34,832 bases of DNA from Gemmatimonadaceae bacterium (GTDB lineage Bacteria; Gemmatimonadota; Gemmatimonadetes; Gemmatimonadales; Gemmatimonadaceae). The DNA lies in contig JAICLH010000010.1 in the NCBI GenBank assembly GCA_025927495.1, forward strand, positions 1-34,832. Reading direction: 5' to 3'. The notes beneath the pieces were generated by a model. It searched no databases, had not been told where the DNA came from, and saw nothing but the letters and a program-made list of their open reading frames with translations. Positions within the stretch are counted from its first letter, which is position 1, and every line of letters begins with the position of its first letter. Positions 25,329 to 34,133 of this stretch are shown here, piece by piece. Position numbers and translations under genes: made by a program.

Positions 25329-25830
25329 GACGACCCTCACGGTTCGCCTCGCCGCCGAGCTGCACCGCCGGGGCTATCGCGTGATGACCATCAAGCACGG
25401 CTCGCACACCTTCGACATCGATCCCGAAACGACCGACACGTACCGCCATTACCACGAAGGACACGCCGAAAAAGTCGCGATGTCGGCGCCCGACAAGTTC
25501 GCGCTCGTCGAGCGATGGGTCGATCCGTTAGACCCGGAGGAAATCGCGCGCCGCTACATGGCCGACGCCGACATCGTTTTGTGTGAAGGATTCAAGCAAT
25601 CTGCGTTGCCCAAGATCGAAGTGTTCCGCGCGGCCGCGGCCCACGATGAACGCGTGCCGCTGTATGATCCTGCATCGCCGCAGGCTTCCAAGTATCTCGC
25701 GATCGTCACGGACACGCCCGTGGCCGCGCAGAGCGTCCAGCAAATCTCGCTTGCAATGCCGGACTGGTTGGAGGCCGTGGCCGACCTCATTGAGCGCCGT
25801 GTGATGCGGCGCGGGAGTGATGCTCGATGA
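25267..25830 (+). CDS. mobB: Molybdopterin-guanine dinucleotide biosynthesis adaptor MobB
   Basis: GTP-binding P-loop protein of 187 residues that assists MobA. The Walker A GRKHHGKTTL (about 15-24) and TIKHGSHTFDID are typical, as are the DIVLCEGFKQSALPKIEV segment in the middle. Residues HH within the P-loop replace the usual NSG-like pair of many MobB proteins. The start is either ATG 25267 or ATG 25294 (MVAIIGRK); both overlap mobA. The TGA overlaps the ATG of the carboxypeptidase gene (ATGA, 25827-25830). Confidence 0.9.
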   Translation: MPHASTTPPMVAIIGRKHHGKTTLTVRLAAELHRRGYRVMTIKHGSHTFDIDPETTDTYRHYHEGHAEKVAMSAPDKFALVERWVDPLDPEEIARRYMADADIVLCEGFKQSALPKIEVFRAAAAHDERVPLYDPASPQASKYLAIVTDTPVAAQSVQQISLAMPDWLEAVADLIERRVMRRGSDAR

Positions 25831-27428
25831 AGGTGAGTCGTACGCCCGCGATGGTCGCGGGTCTCGTCGCTCTGGGATGCGCCTCGGGCGGATCCGGGCC
25901 GGCGCCGCAGCCGGCCGCGCTTCCCGCGTCGCAAATGGCCACGAGCGCGGCGCCGCCGTCGCCCATCGCGGTGCTGCACACCAGCATCGACTCGCTCATC
26001 GCGGATTCGGTGTTCCGCAACGCAAACTGGGGCATCCTCATCGTCGACCCGGATCGCGGCGACACGCTCTACTCGCACAACGCGGGCAAGCTGTTCATGC
26101 CCGCGTCGAACATGAAGGTGATCACGGGCTCGGTGGCGTTGGCCCAGTTAGGCCCGAACTTCCAGTTTCACACGACGTTCGTTGCCGACGGGCCGGTGTG
26201 TGACGGGACGCTGCACGGCGATCTCATCGTGAACGGCCGCGGCGATCCGAGCGAGAGCGACGCGATGCGCGGCGACGCACTGTCCGCCATGCGCGACATC
26301 GCCGACTCGCTCCGCGCGCACGGTATCAACCGCGTGGTCGGACAGGTGCGCAACGGGTTCGATGCGTTTCCCGGCCCAACGTTCGGCTACGGCTGGTCCT
26401 GGGATGATCTCGACGCGTCGTACAGCGCCGGCGTCGACGAATTGTTCTTCAACGAGGGCGCAGCGCGCATCGTGATTCACGGCGCCCACAAACCCGGCGG
26501 CAAAGTGAGCGTCGCGGTGCTGCCGACGTCGCGATATCCCGTCGTGCACGTCACGGCGATCACCGAGTTTCCGCCGGAGTCGCTCGCCGCGGGCAGCGGC
26601 GGACGCCGGCGGTTCACGCGCTTGCAGGGCGAGCTGCACGCGTCGCTCGACACACTGACGGGTTCGGTGATGCTGGCTGGTTGGATCGCGCCCGATGCGG
26701 TCGACACGATGGACGTCGTCTATCCCGACCAGAATACCGCCTATCTCGAGGCGCTCCGCGGCGCCTTCGGCGAGCGCGGCCTGGCGGTCCAGAACGTCAA
26801 AGAGCGCAAGCGGTTCGGCGGCTGCGGTCACGGTGCGCGCGCAACCACGCCCGCGTCGGACACGCTGTTCACGTACCTCTCGCCGCCCTTGCGCGACGTG
26901 CTCCGCGCCATGGCCAAGCCGTCGCAGAACCAGATCGCGGAGATCCTGCTGCGCACGTTAGGCCTCGAGAAAGCGGGATCGGGGACCGCCGACAGCGGCA
27001 TTGCCGTGGTGCGCCGCCAGCTCCTCGCCTGGAATGTGCAGCCTGACGGATTCGTCCAGCGCGACGGCAGCGGACTCTCACGCTACGACTATCTCACGCC
27101 GGAGACGCTCGTGCGCGTCCTGGCCAGCATCCGGCAGGACACCGCGTTCAATGCGTTCTACGATGCGCTGCCCATCGCGGGCGTGGACGGAACCATCGGC
27201 AACCGCATGCGCGATACGCCGGCACAGGGCAACGTGCACGCGAAGACCGGTTTCGTCGCCAACGCACGATCGCTCAGCGGCTACGTGACGACCGCCGACG
27301 GGCACATGTTGATCTTCAGCGCGCTCTGCAACAATTGGACGACATCGGTGCGCGAGATCGAACGCGTGCAGGACGCGATCGCGGTCGACCTGGCGTCGAT
27401 ACGCATGGGCGGCGCGACGACCCCGTAG
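25827..27428 (+). CDS. dacB: PBP4-type D-Ala-D-Ala carboxypeptidase (S13)
   Basis: Low-molecular-mass penicillin-binding protein of 533 residues, class C, family S13. A hydrophobic N-terminus with a near-lipobox ALGC suggests export, possibly as a lipoprotein. The three active-site motifs are present: S94-x-x-K97 (PASNMK), S366-Q-N368 and K473-T-G475, with the DGSGLSRYDY segment between the last two. The large insert between the first two motifs, about 270 residues, is normal for PBP4. It would trim or hydrolyse periplasmic peptidoglycan. Unexpectedly it is translationally coupled to mobB and stands one base from moeA, inside the molybdenum cofactor genes. Shine-Dalgarno GGGAG precedes ATG 25827. 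Confidence 0.94.
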   Translation: MKVSRTPAMVAGLVALGCASGGSGPAPQPAALPASQMATSAAPPSPIAVLHTSIDSLIADSVFRNANWGILIVDPDRGDTLYSHNAGKLFMPASNMKVITGSVALAQLGPNFQFHTTFVADGPVCDGTLHGDLIVNGRGDPSESDAMRGDALSAMRDIADSLRAHGINRVVGQVRNGFDAFPGPTFGYGWSWDDLDASYSAGVDELFFNEGAARIVIHGAHKPGGKVSVAVLPTSRYPVVHVTAITEFPPESLAAGSGGRRRFTRLQGELHASLDTLTGSVMLAGWIAPDAVDTMDVVYPDQNTAYLEALRGAFGERGLAVQNVKERKRFGGCGHGARATTPASDTLFTYLSPPLRDVLRAMAKPSQNQIAEILLRTLGLEKAGSGTADSGIAVVRRQLLAWNVQPDGFVQRDGSGLSRYDYLTPETLVRVLASIRQDTAFNAFYDALPIAGVDGTIGNRMRDTPAQGNVHAKTGFVANARSLSGYVTTADGHMLIFSALCNNWTTSVREIERVQDAIAVDLASIRMGGATTP

Positions 27429-27429
27429 C

Positions 27430-28680
27430 ATGCTGTCCGTCGCCGAGGCCGCCGCGCGCATCATCGCCGACATCGCCACTATGGGTGTGGAGCGCGTTGC
27501 GCTCCTCGACTCGTTAGGCAGGGTGCTCGCGGGGCCCCTGCGGTCGCCGCTCACGCTGCCGGCGTGGGACAACTCGGCCATGGATGGCTACGCGGTGCGC
27601 GCGGTCGACGTGCACGGCGCGCGCGCCGACGCACCGGTGTCCTTGCGCGTGCTCGAGACGGTTGCAGCCGGTGCCTTCCCGTCGCATCGCGTCGAGACGG
27701 GAACAGCCACGCGCATCATGACCGGCGCGCCGATCCCTGAAGGCGCGGACGGTGTCGTGCGCATCGAGGACACCGACGGCGGTACGGCACGGGTGACGAT
27801 CCACGATGCGCGCGACGCGGGCCGCAACGTGAGGCACCGCGGCGAGGACATCGCCGCCGGCAGCACGGTGTTCGAGCGCGGGCAACCGATCGGCCCGGCG
27901 CAGGTCGGCGTGCTCGCATCCATTGGCGCCGCCACTGTCGACGTGTACCGTCGGCCGCGCGTCGCATTTTTCGGGTCCGGCGATGAGATCGTGGACCTCG
28001 ACGGCCTCCCCGACGCGGTGGCCGGTCGCAAGGTCCTCTCGTCCAACAGCTACACCCTGCACGCGATGATTCGCGCCGCCGGCGCCGAGCCGATGAACGT
28101 GGGCCTCGCACGCGACGACCCCGGCGAGCTGCGCGACCGCATCGCGCGCAGCACCGGCTGCGATCTCCTGATCACCTCCGCGGGCATCTCGGCCGGGGCG
28201 TTCGATTATGTGCGCGACGTGCTCACTGAGTTAGGCGTGGAGATGACGGTGTGGAAGGTGCGCATGCGCCCCGGCGCGCCGCTCGGATTCGGCTGGCTCG
28301 GCAACCGGCCGTGGATCGGCCTGCCCGGCAATCCGGTCTCGACCATGGTCACGTTCGAGCTGTTCGTGCGGCCCATGCTGCTCAAGATGCTCGGCCACAC
28401 GCGCATCTATCGGCGGCCCGTCGCGGTGACGCTCGAGGAGCCGGTGACGATCGCCGCCGCGCTCACGCACTTCATGCGCGGCATCGTCAGCGTCGCCGCC
28501 GACGGCACGATGACCGCGCGCCTAACGGGACCGCAAGGATCCGGTGTGCTCACGTCGATGGCGCGCGCCAATGCGCTGCTCGTCATTCCCGAAGATCGCC
28601 CGCGCATCGAGGCGGGTGAGTCCGTCCATGCGCTGCTGCTCGGGGAGGACGCACAGTTGAGCGCCGCATTCGCCCTGTGA
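27430..28680 (+). CDS. moeA: Molybdopterin molybdenumtransferase MoeA
   Basis: Enzyme of 416 residues that inserts molybdate into adenylated molybdopterin. Conserved parts in order: AWDNSAMDGYAVR (about 38-50), RIMTGAPIPEGADGVVRIED, the FFGSGDEIVD start of the MogA-like domain, SSNSYTLHAM, TSAGISAGAFDYV, and WIGLPGNPVSTMVTF. The C-terminal beta domain is complete. One base separates it from the carboxypeptidase stop. Its TGA overlaps the GTG of the methyltransferase (GTGA). TTA-Leu codons appear only in the GTTAGGC word (27512, 28230); a third copy at 28520 reads CTA ACG (Leu-Thr). Confidence 0.95.
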   Translation: MLSVAEAAARIIADIATMGVERVALLDSLGRVLAGPLRSPLTLPAWDNSAMDGYAVRAVDVHGARADAPVSLRVLETVAAGAFPSHRVETGTATRIMTGAPIPEGADGVVRIEDTDGGTARVTIHDARDAGRNVRHRGEDIAAGSTVFERGQPIGPAQVGVLASIGAATVDVYRRPRVAFFGSGDEIVDLDGLPDAVAGRKVLSSNSYTLHAMIRAAGAEPMNVGLARDDPGELRDRIARSTGCDLLITSAGISAGAFDYVRDVLTELGVEMTVWKVRMRPGAPLGFGWLGNRPWIGLPGNPVSTMVTFELFVRPMLLKMLGHTRIYRRPVAVTLEEPVTIAAALTHFMRGIVSVAADGTMTARLTGPQGSGVLTSMARANALLVIPEDRPRIEAGESVHALLLGEDAQLSAAFAL

Positions 28681-29351
28681 GCGCGGACATCGATGCGGAC
28701 ATCGAGCGCCGTCACGTGTGCGTCACGCAGGAGGTCGATGTCGCCGGCCGGCGTGTGACGCTCCGCAAGCCGCACTCGGCCGACGCGCTCATCGACGAAG
28801 AAGACTTTTCGCGCGACGAGCGGTTGCCGTACTGGGCCGATCTCTGGCCCGCCGCCCGCGTGCTGGCGGACGAGCTCGCGCGGGAGCCGGGCCGCGGCCG
28901 CACGTGCCTCGAGCTCGGATGCGGCCTCGGTCTCACCTCGATCGCCGCGCTCCTGGCCGGCTACGAAACGACCGCCAGCGACTACTACGAGGACGCGCTG
29001 GCCTTCACGCGCGCCAACGCGTTTCACTCCGTTGGGCGCGCGCCGGCCACCCGCCTCGTCGACTGGCGCGATCTCCCCGACGATCTCGGCACCTTCGATC
29101 GCGTCGTCGCGGCCGACGTGCTCTACGAGCGCGCCTATGGTCCGTTGGTCGCGAGCGTGCTCGATCGCGCGCTGAGCGCCGATGGCATCGCGACCGTGGC
29201 CGACCCGGGCCGTATCGCGGCCGAAGTGTTCGTGCGCGCGTGCGAGGGACTCGGTCTCGCGCTCACGGGGATGCCGGTTCGCGAGATCCGCGATGGCACC
29301 GCCATCCACCGCATCCGCTTGCTGGAGCTCCGACACGCGGGCAGTCGTTAG
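28677..29351 (+). CDS. Class I SAM methyltransferase, METTL/NNMT-like (PF10294 type)
   Basis: Protein of 224 residues. It has the lead-in LPYWADLWPAARVLADEL (about 50-67), the SAM-binding LELGCGLGLTSIAAL, an acidic loop SDYYEDAL, and the post-strand-4 motif AADVLYE, the pattern of the family-16 lysine/small-molecule methyltransferases (METTL20/21-like). The start is GTG 28677, overlapping the moeA stop. The stop TAG (29349-29351) is within a CGTTAGGC word. It converges with the ETF-QO gene, 24 bases away. An ETF-beta lysine methyltransferase role is conceivable because etfBA lie next door, but the substrate is not shown by sequence. Confidence 0.78.
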   Translation: MSADIDADIERRHVCVTQEVDVAGRRVTLRKPHSADALIDEEDFSRDERLPYWADLWPAARVLADELAREPGRGRTCLELGCGLGLTSIAALLAGYETTASDYYEDALAFTRANAFHSVGRAPATRLVDWRDLPDDLGTFDRVVAADVLYERAYGPLVASVLDRALSADGIATVADPGRIAAEVFVRACEGLGLALTGMPVREIRDGTAIHRIRLLELRHAGSR

Positions 29352-29375
29352 GCAGGCCGCGGGGGCGGCGCCGCT

Positions 29376-31052
29376 TCACATGCTGCGATACTTGGCGCCG
29401 CTGCCGCCCTCGCGCGGCGTCCAGCGTGGGCCGACGTCGTCGGTGGCCTTGCAGTCCACGCAGTTCGCGGGGCTCACCACCAACCGGACTCCGTCGCGTT
29501 CGTATACGCCGGCGGGACACAGGTGCGAGTAGAAGTCGGCCATCGCCGGCGGAATGTCCTGCCCGACGATCAGATGCGACGGAATGTCGTCGCGCGTGGC
29601 GTTGCCGGACCGGAACACCGCATCGAGCTTCGAGAACGTCAGCTTGCCGTCCGGCTGCACGCGCATCACGCCGTCGGCCGTGCGCGCGACGTCCGCATCC
29701 GCCTCCGACGTGAGGCGTCCGCCGGGGAACGCGCCACGGGTGAGGGTCATAAAGCCCGCTTTGACGCCGCCTCCATAGATGCCGCCGTGCTGGAACGCGA
29801 GCCGCATGTTCCGTCGCTCATAGAGATCGCGCGTGATGTAGCTGTCCTTCACCATCTGGTCGTATGGCGCGAGTGCGGCCGCCGACGTGTCCTGTTTCTT
29901 GAGCGCATCGAAGATCGCGCGCGCCGCGAAAATCCCCGATTGCATCGCGTAGTGAATCCCCTTGAGCGACGCGACCTCCACGAAACCCGCGGCGTCGCCG
30001 GTCATCAGGAGGCCGTCGCCGTAACGCCGGTCCGGAAGCGCCCAGTATCCGCCTTCGGGAATGGTCTTCGCGCCCCACTCGACCATCTCACCGCCTTCGA
30101 GATACGAGCGAACCAGGGGGTGCAGTTTGAGCCGCTGCAGCAGCTCGTGGACATCGAGCGCGGCTTGGGGGTAGTCCAGCCCGACGACGATGCCGACCGC
30201 GACCTGTTTGCTGCCTAACGGATAGAGGAAGCTGCCGCCGAACACGTCGTTGGGCAACGGCCAGCCGAGGGTATGGACCACGGTATCCAGCGGCCGCGTC
30301 GTCTCCCACAGCTCCTTGACGCCTAACGCAAACAGCGGTGGGTTGGGCGACCCGATGCCCCGCCAGCGGCAGTACGCCTGCGTCAGCGCCCCGCGCGTCC
30401 CTTCCGCCAGCACCGTCACCCGCGCGGTGAGATCGGTGGGCGGCGTGTACCCCGGGCCCGGCGTCCCGTCGCGCGCGAGCCCCGACGGCGTCGTCCGGAC
30501 GCCGACCACCCGATCGCCCGCCACCAGGAGCGACGCCACCGGAAAGCCCGTGAACAGGTTCACCCCCGCAGCCTCCGCCTTTTCGCCTAACCACCTCACC
30601 ATCTCGCAGATGGACCCCACGTAGTTGCCGTGGTTGCGCATGGTCGGCGGCGTGGGCAGGCGGAACGCGTGCGAGCCGGTCATGAAGTACACGCGCTCGC
30701 CCGCCACCTTGCTACGGAACGGAAATTCGCTGTCCGGCAGGTCCGGAAAGAGCGCCCGGAACGCCACCGGATTCACCACCGCGCCCGAGAGACAGTGTTC
30801 GCCCAACGCACCCGCTTTCTCGAGCACCGCGATCTGGATGTCGCCTAACGATCCGCCCGCCTCGGCGTCGGCCCGCGCCAGACGCGCCAGCTCGATCGCA
30901 CCCGCCAGCCCCGCCGGCCCGCCGCCCACGAACACCACGTCCATCGGCACCGCCTCGGCGTCCGGCGGCTCCGCCACGATGAACCGATCGATGGGCAGCG
31001 CCGGTTGGTATTGGCCGGGCACGATGGGCAGCGGTCGACCGGATGGCGTCAT
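29376..31052 (-). CDS. ETF:quinone oxidoreductase, variant Fe-S site
   Basis: Membrane-associated flavoprotein of 558 residues that passes electrons from reduced ETF to the quinone pool. The FAD-binding VVFVGGGPAGLAGAIELARL (about 40-59), GEHCLSGAVV and GLLMTGDAAGFVEVASLKGIHYAMQSG are clear. The C-terminal ferredoxin-like end, CPAGVYE then NCVDCKATD, keeps C512, C531 and C534, but the fourth ligand of the usual NCVHCKTC motif is Thr537. Either the cluster is altered or another residue ligates it. Stop 29376; the gap to etfA is 51 bases. It ends the etfBA operon and would reduce the menaquinone made by the first operon of the window. Confidence 0.92.
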   Translation of the reverse strand: MTPSGRPLPIVPGQYQPALPIDRFIVAEPPDAEAVPMDVVFVGGGPAGLAGAIELARLARADAEAGGSLGDIQIAVLEKAGALGEHCLSGAVVNPVAFRALFPDLPDSEFPFRSKVAGERVYFMTGSHAFRLPTPPTMRNHGNYVGSICEMVRWLGEKAEAAGVNLFTGFPVASLLVAGDRVVGVRTTPSGLARDGTPGPGYTPPTDLTARVTVLAEGTRGALTQAYCRWRGIGSPNPPLFALGVKELWETTRPLDTVVHTLGWPLPNDVFGGSFLYPLGSKQVAVGIVVGLDYPQAALDVHELLQRLKLHPLVRSYLEGGEMVEWGAKTIPEGGYWALPDRRYGDGLLMTGDAAGFVEVASLKGIHYAMQSGIFAARAIFDALKKQDTSAAALAPYDQMVKDSYITRDLYERRNMRLAFQHGGIYGGGVKAGFMTLTRGAFPGGRLTSEADADVARTADGVMRVQPDGKLTFSKLDAVFRSGNATRDDIPSHLIVGQDIPPAMADFYSHLCPAGVYERDGVRLVVSPANCVDCKATDDVGPRWTPREGGSGAKYRSM

Positions 31053-31103
31053 GAGCGGAGCGGAGGGTAAGGGCCGGCCGCTCGCGACGCGGCCGACGCG
31101 CGA

Positions 31104-32093
31104 TCAATGCGAGTGCTTCGCCTTGCGCACCGCGTCGGTGAGCACGGGCAGTACTTCGAGCACGTCGCCCACCACACCATAATCCGCGATCTTGAAGATC
31201 GGTGCCTCGCGATCTTTGTTGATCGCGACGATGGTCTTCGACGTGCGCATGCCGGCGAGGTGCTGGATCGCTCCCGAAATCCCGCACGCCACGTAGAGAT
31301 CCGGGCTCACCAACCGTCCCGTCTGTCCGATCTGGTCCGTGTGGGGACGCCAGCCATCGTCCGTCACCGCCCGCGTAGCGCCCACCGCCGCGTTTCCGAA
31401 TGCGCTCGCGAGGTCTTCGACCAACTTGAAGTTCTCGGGTGCACGGAGCCCGCGTCCGCCGCTGACGATCACCGGTGCCTCGCCTAAATCGAGCTTGGCC
31501 GTGTTGCCGGCGAGCAGCTCTTTGGGCACCACGCGCGCGGACGCCGGGTCCATGGCGGGCGCAATCGCCTCGACGCGCGCCGTCCGCGGCGCGCGCGCAG
31601 CCGTCACCGCGCCGGGCCGCAGCGACAAGAGCACCGGCGTCCCGGTGATGGACAGCGTCGCAATCACCTTGCCGGTGTTCACCGGATGCCTAACGATAAT
31701 CGCGTCGCCCGATGCCTCGAACGCCGTCACATCGGCACCCAGGGCGACGCCCAACTTTGCCGCCACGCGCGGCGCGAGATCCCGGCCCTGCGCCGACGCG
31801 CTGAAAAACGCCGCCCGATACGACCCCGCGCCGATCCGGTCCGCCGCCGTTGCGGCGACCACTTCGGGCGAATACAGCGCCAGCCCGGGATGCTCCACTA
31901 CCTCGACCACGTCGGCCCCGTGCGCCGCGATCATCTCGGTTTTCGAGGCGATGCCCGGCGCGCCGACCACCAACGCGTGCACGTCACCGCCGCCGGTCGC
32001 GTCCGCCAAGTGCCGAGCCGCCGTCACGGATTCGAGTCCCACACGGCGCAGGTCACCACCGCGCGATTCGACGAATGCGAAGGTGTTCGCCAT
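31104..32093 (-). CDS. etfA: Electron transfer flavoprotein alpha subunit
   Basis: ETF alpha subunit, 329 residues, which holds the FAD of the heterodimer. The C-terminal FAD domain has [19 protein letters not shown], the [20 protein letters not shown] block, IVAINKD and ADYGVVGD. The N-terminal half is the usual variable domain. Start ATG (32093-32091) overlaps the etfB TGA by one base (TGATG). One copy of the 8-base word at 31688 reads as Val-Arg-His in this gene, a different frame from most copies. Confidence 0.97.
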   Translation of the reverse strand: MANTFAFVESRGGDLRRVGLESVTAARHLADATGGGDVHALVVGAPGIASKTEMIAAHGADVVEVVEHPGLALYSPEVVAATAADRIGAGSYRAAFFSASAQGRDLAPRVAAKLGVALGADVTAFEASGDAIIVRHPVNTGKVIATLSITGTPVLLSLRPGAVTAARAPRTARVEAIAPAMDPASARVVPKELLAGNTAKLDLGEAPVIVSGGRGLRAPENFKLVEDLASAFGNAAVGATRAVTDDGWRPHTDQIGQTGRLVSPDLYVACGISGAIQHLAGMRTSKTIVAINKDREAPIFKIADYGVVGDVLEVLPVLTDAVRKAKHSH

Positions 32094-32845
32094 CAGAGCA
32101 CCTTCGCTTCGGTTTGCAGCAGCCGCACCAGCTCGGGCACGGCGGCCGGCCCTTCACCGACGATGCGTCCGCCTGTTCGCTCCGGTGGGAGCTCCATCTT
32201 GGTCACTTTCACTCGGGATTCACCGACCTGGGCCGGTTTCACCTCGAGCGGTTTCTTCTTCGCCGCCATGATGCCCTTGAGCGACGGCAGCCGCGGCCGC
32301 GCGATGCCTTCATCGATCGTCACCACCGCCGGCAACGGAAACTCGAGCACATCCGCCGCGCCCTCGAGCTCGCGCCGCGCGGTGCCCCGCCCGTTGGCGA
32401 TCGTGAGCTGCGATGCCGCTGAAACGCATGGGACTCCCAACAATTCGGCGGTCATCGGCCCGACGCTCTGATTCGCCGCGTCGATCGCCATCCGGCCGAA
32501 CAGCATGAGATCGTAGCCGCCGCCCTCGAGCTCATCCGCCAGCACACGCGCGATGGCCAGCGCATCGGCGGGCACCGCGTCGGTTTTGAGTTGAACCGCC
32601 TTGTCGGCACCCATGCTCAACGCTTTGCGCAGCGTTTCCTGCACGGTGTCCGGGCCCATCGAGATCACCGTCACGTCGCCGGCGCCTTCCCGCTCCTTGA
32701 GCTGCAGCGCGGCTTCCACCGCGAAACCGTCGAAATCCGCGATGTCGAACTTCACGCCCGTCTCATCGACGGACATGCCGTTCGCCGCGATCTTGAAGCG
32801 CGTCTCCATGTCGGCGGCGCGCTTGATGCACACGGCTATCTTCAC
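32093..32845 (-). CDS. etfB: Electron transfer flavoprotein beta subunit
   Basis: ETF beta subunit, 250 residues, which forms the dehydrogenase-docking part. Typical segments: MKIAVCIKRAADMETRF at the start, DFDGFAVEAALQLKE, VTVISMGP, DLMLFGRMAIDAANQSVGP and the recognition-loop region SLKGIMAAKKKPLEV with three lysines at 196-198. The GTG start at 32845 has GGGAG upstream. The lysines correspond in place to those methylated by METTL20-type enzymes in other organisms. It is followed directly by etfA. Confidence 0.96.
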   Translation of the reverse strand: MKIAVCIKRAADMETRFKIAANGMSVDETGVKFDIADFDGFAVEAALQLKEREGAGDVTVISMGPDTVQETLRKALSMGADKAVQLKTDAVPADALAIARVLADELEGGGYDLMLFGRMAIDAANQSVGPMTAELLGVPCVSAASQLTIANGRGTARRELEGAADVLEFPLPAVVTIDEGIARPRLPSLKGIMAAKKKPLEVKPAQVGESRVKVTKMELPPERTGGRIVGEGPAAVPELVRLLQTEAKVL

Positions 32846-32887
32846 CGCGCGTGCTCCCGTGAGTGTGAGTCCGACAAAAACATAGCG

Positions 32888-32924
32888 GCGGTCAGAGCGC
32901 CTTCAAGGCGCGCCGCGCGACCGC
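32888..32924 (-). terminator. Hairpin between acyl-CoA dehydrogenase gene and etfB
   Basis: Immediately after the dehydrogenase stop on the minus strand, GCGGTC pairs with GACCGC, enclosing the inner perfect inverted repeat GCGCCTTGAAGGCGC (32911-32897). A T5 run follows about seven bases past the outer stem (32878-32874). It looks like a rho-independent terminator or attenuator that would separate the dehydrogenase from the etf genes. Confidence 0.5.
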
Positions 32925-34097
32925 TCACTGGAAGGCGCTCAGGCCCGTGATCGCTTGGCCTAACACAAGCGTGTGCACGTCGTGCGTCCCCTCGTACGTG
33001 TACACGCTCTCCAGATTCGCCATGTGGCGCATCGATGCGTACTCGGCCAGAATCCCGTTCGCGCCCAACAAACGGCGCGCTTCGCGCGCGACATCCGTCG
33101 CCATGCTCACGTTGTTCCGCTTCGCCAACGACACCTGCTGCGGCGTCATCGTCCCCGCGTCCTTGAGCCGGCCCAGGTGCAACGTCAACAGCTGCCCCTT
33201 CACGATCTCCGTCAACATCTCCGCCAGCCGCGCCTGCTGCAGCTGAAACGCGCCGATCGGCTTGCCGAACATCACGCGGTTGCACGCGTACGACGCCGCT
33301 TCCTCGTAGCACGCCATCGCCGCGCCGACGCTGCCCCACGCAATGCCGTACCGCGCTTGCGTCAGACACATGAGTGGGCTCTTGAGGCCGCCGCTCTTCG
33401 GCAGAATCGCGTCGGCCGGAACGCGCACATCCTGGAGCACCAGCTCGCTCGTGTCCGACGCGCGCAGCGACAACTTGCCTTTCTGGTCGCGCGCGGTGAA
33501 TCCAGGCGAATTCGTGGGTACCAGGAATCCGCGAATCGAACGCTCGTCTTTGTCGCCGTTCGTCTTCGCCCAGACCACCGCCACCTGCGCCGTCGAACCG
33601 TTCGTGATCCACATTTTCGCGCCGTTCAACACCCACGTGCCGTCCGACTGCTCGCGCGCCATCGTGATCATGCCCGCCGGATTCGACCCGTAGTCCGGTT
33701 CCGTTAGGCCGAAGCATCCGATGATCTCGCCGTTCGCCATCTTCGGCAGGTAGGTGCGCTTCTGCGCATCGCTCCCGAACGCGAAGATCGGATACATCAC
33801 GAGCGCGCCCTGCACCGACGCGAACGACCGCACGCCCGAGTCTCCGCGCTCGAGCTCCTGCATGATCAATCCGTACGACACGTTGTTGAGTCCCGCGCAG
33901 CCGTACTCCTCCGGCAGATTGGCGCCGAACACGCCGAGCGACGCCAGCTCGGGAACCAGGCCGCGAGGAAAACGGCCTTCCACATAGCAGTCGCCGATGA
34001 TCGGCAGCACGCGCTCGTCCACGAAGCGGTGCACGCTATCCCGCACGGCGCGCTCTTCTTCGGAGAGCGCGCTGTCGATGCCATAGAAGTCGGTCAT
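32925..34097 (-). CDS. Acyl-CoA dehydrogenase, glutaryl-CoA dehydrogenase-like
   Basis: FAD acyl-CoA dehydrogenase of 390 residues. It has LPEEYGCAGLNNVSYGLIMQ, the RSFASVQGALVMYPI segment, GCFGLTEPDYGSNPAGM and the C-terminal YEGTHDVHTLVLGQAITG with the catalytic base at E369, all closest to glutaryl-CoA dehydrogenases among family members I know. These oxidise and decarboxylate glutaryl-CoA in lysine/tryptophan breakdown. Electrons go to ETF, encoded next. A related broad-range dehydrogenase cannot be excluded. ATG 34097. The word at 33702 reads Leu-Thr (CTA ACG) and the one at 32958 Leu-Gly here. Confidence 0.92.
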   Translation of the reverse strand: MTDFYGIDSALSEEERAVRDSVHRFVDERVLPIIGDCYVEGRFPRGLVPELASLGVFGANLPEEYGCAGLNNVSYGLIMQELERGDSGVRSFASVQGALVMYPIFAFGSDAQKRTYLPKMANGEIIGCFGLTEPDYGSNPAGMITMAREQSDGTWVLNGAKMWITNGSTAQVAVVWAKTNGDKDERSIRGFLVPTNSPGFTARDQKGKLSLRASDTSELVLQDVRVPADAILPKSGGLKSPLMCLTQARYGIAWGSVGAAMACYEEAASYACNRVMFGKPIGAFQLQQARLAEMLTEIVKGQLLTLHLGRLKDAGTMTPQQVSLAKRNNVSMATDVAREARRLLGANGILAEYASMRHMANLESVYTYEGTHDVHTLVLGQAITGLSAFQ

Positions 34098-34133
34098 GGC
34101 GCGAAAACTACTCGGTCCGCTGGGACTTCGGTA

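Noticed and set aside
29352-29375. GCGGCGCCGC palindrome between convergent genes as a bidirectional terminator
   Set aside because: Short, no T tracts, and similar GC palindromes are common inside the genes.
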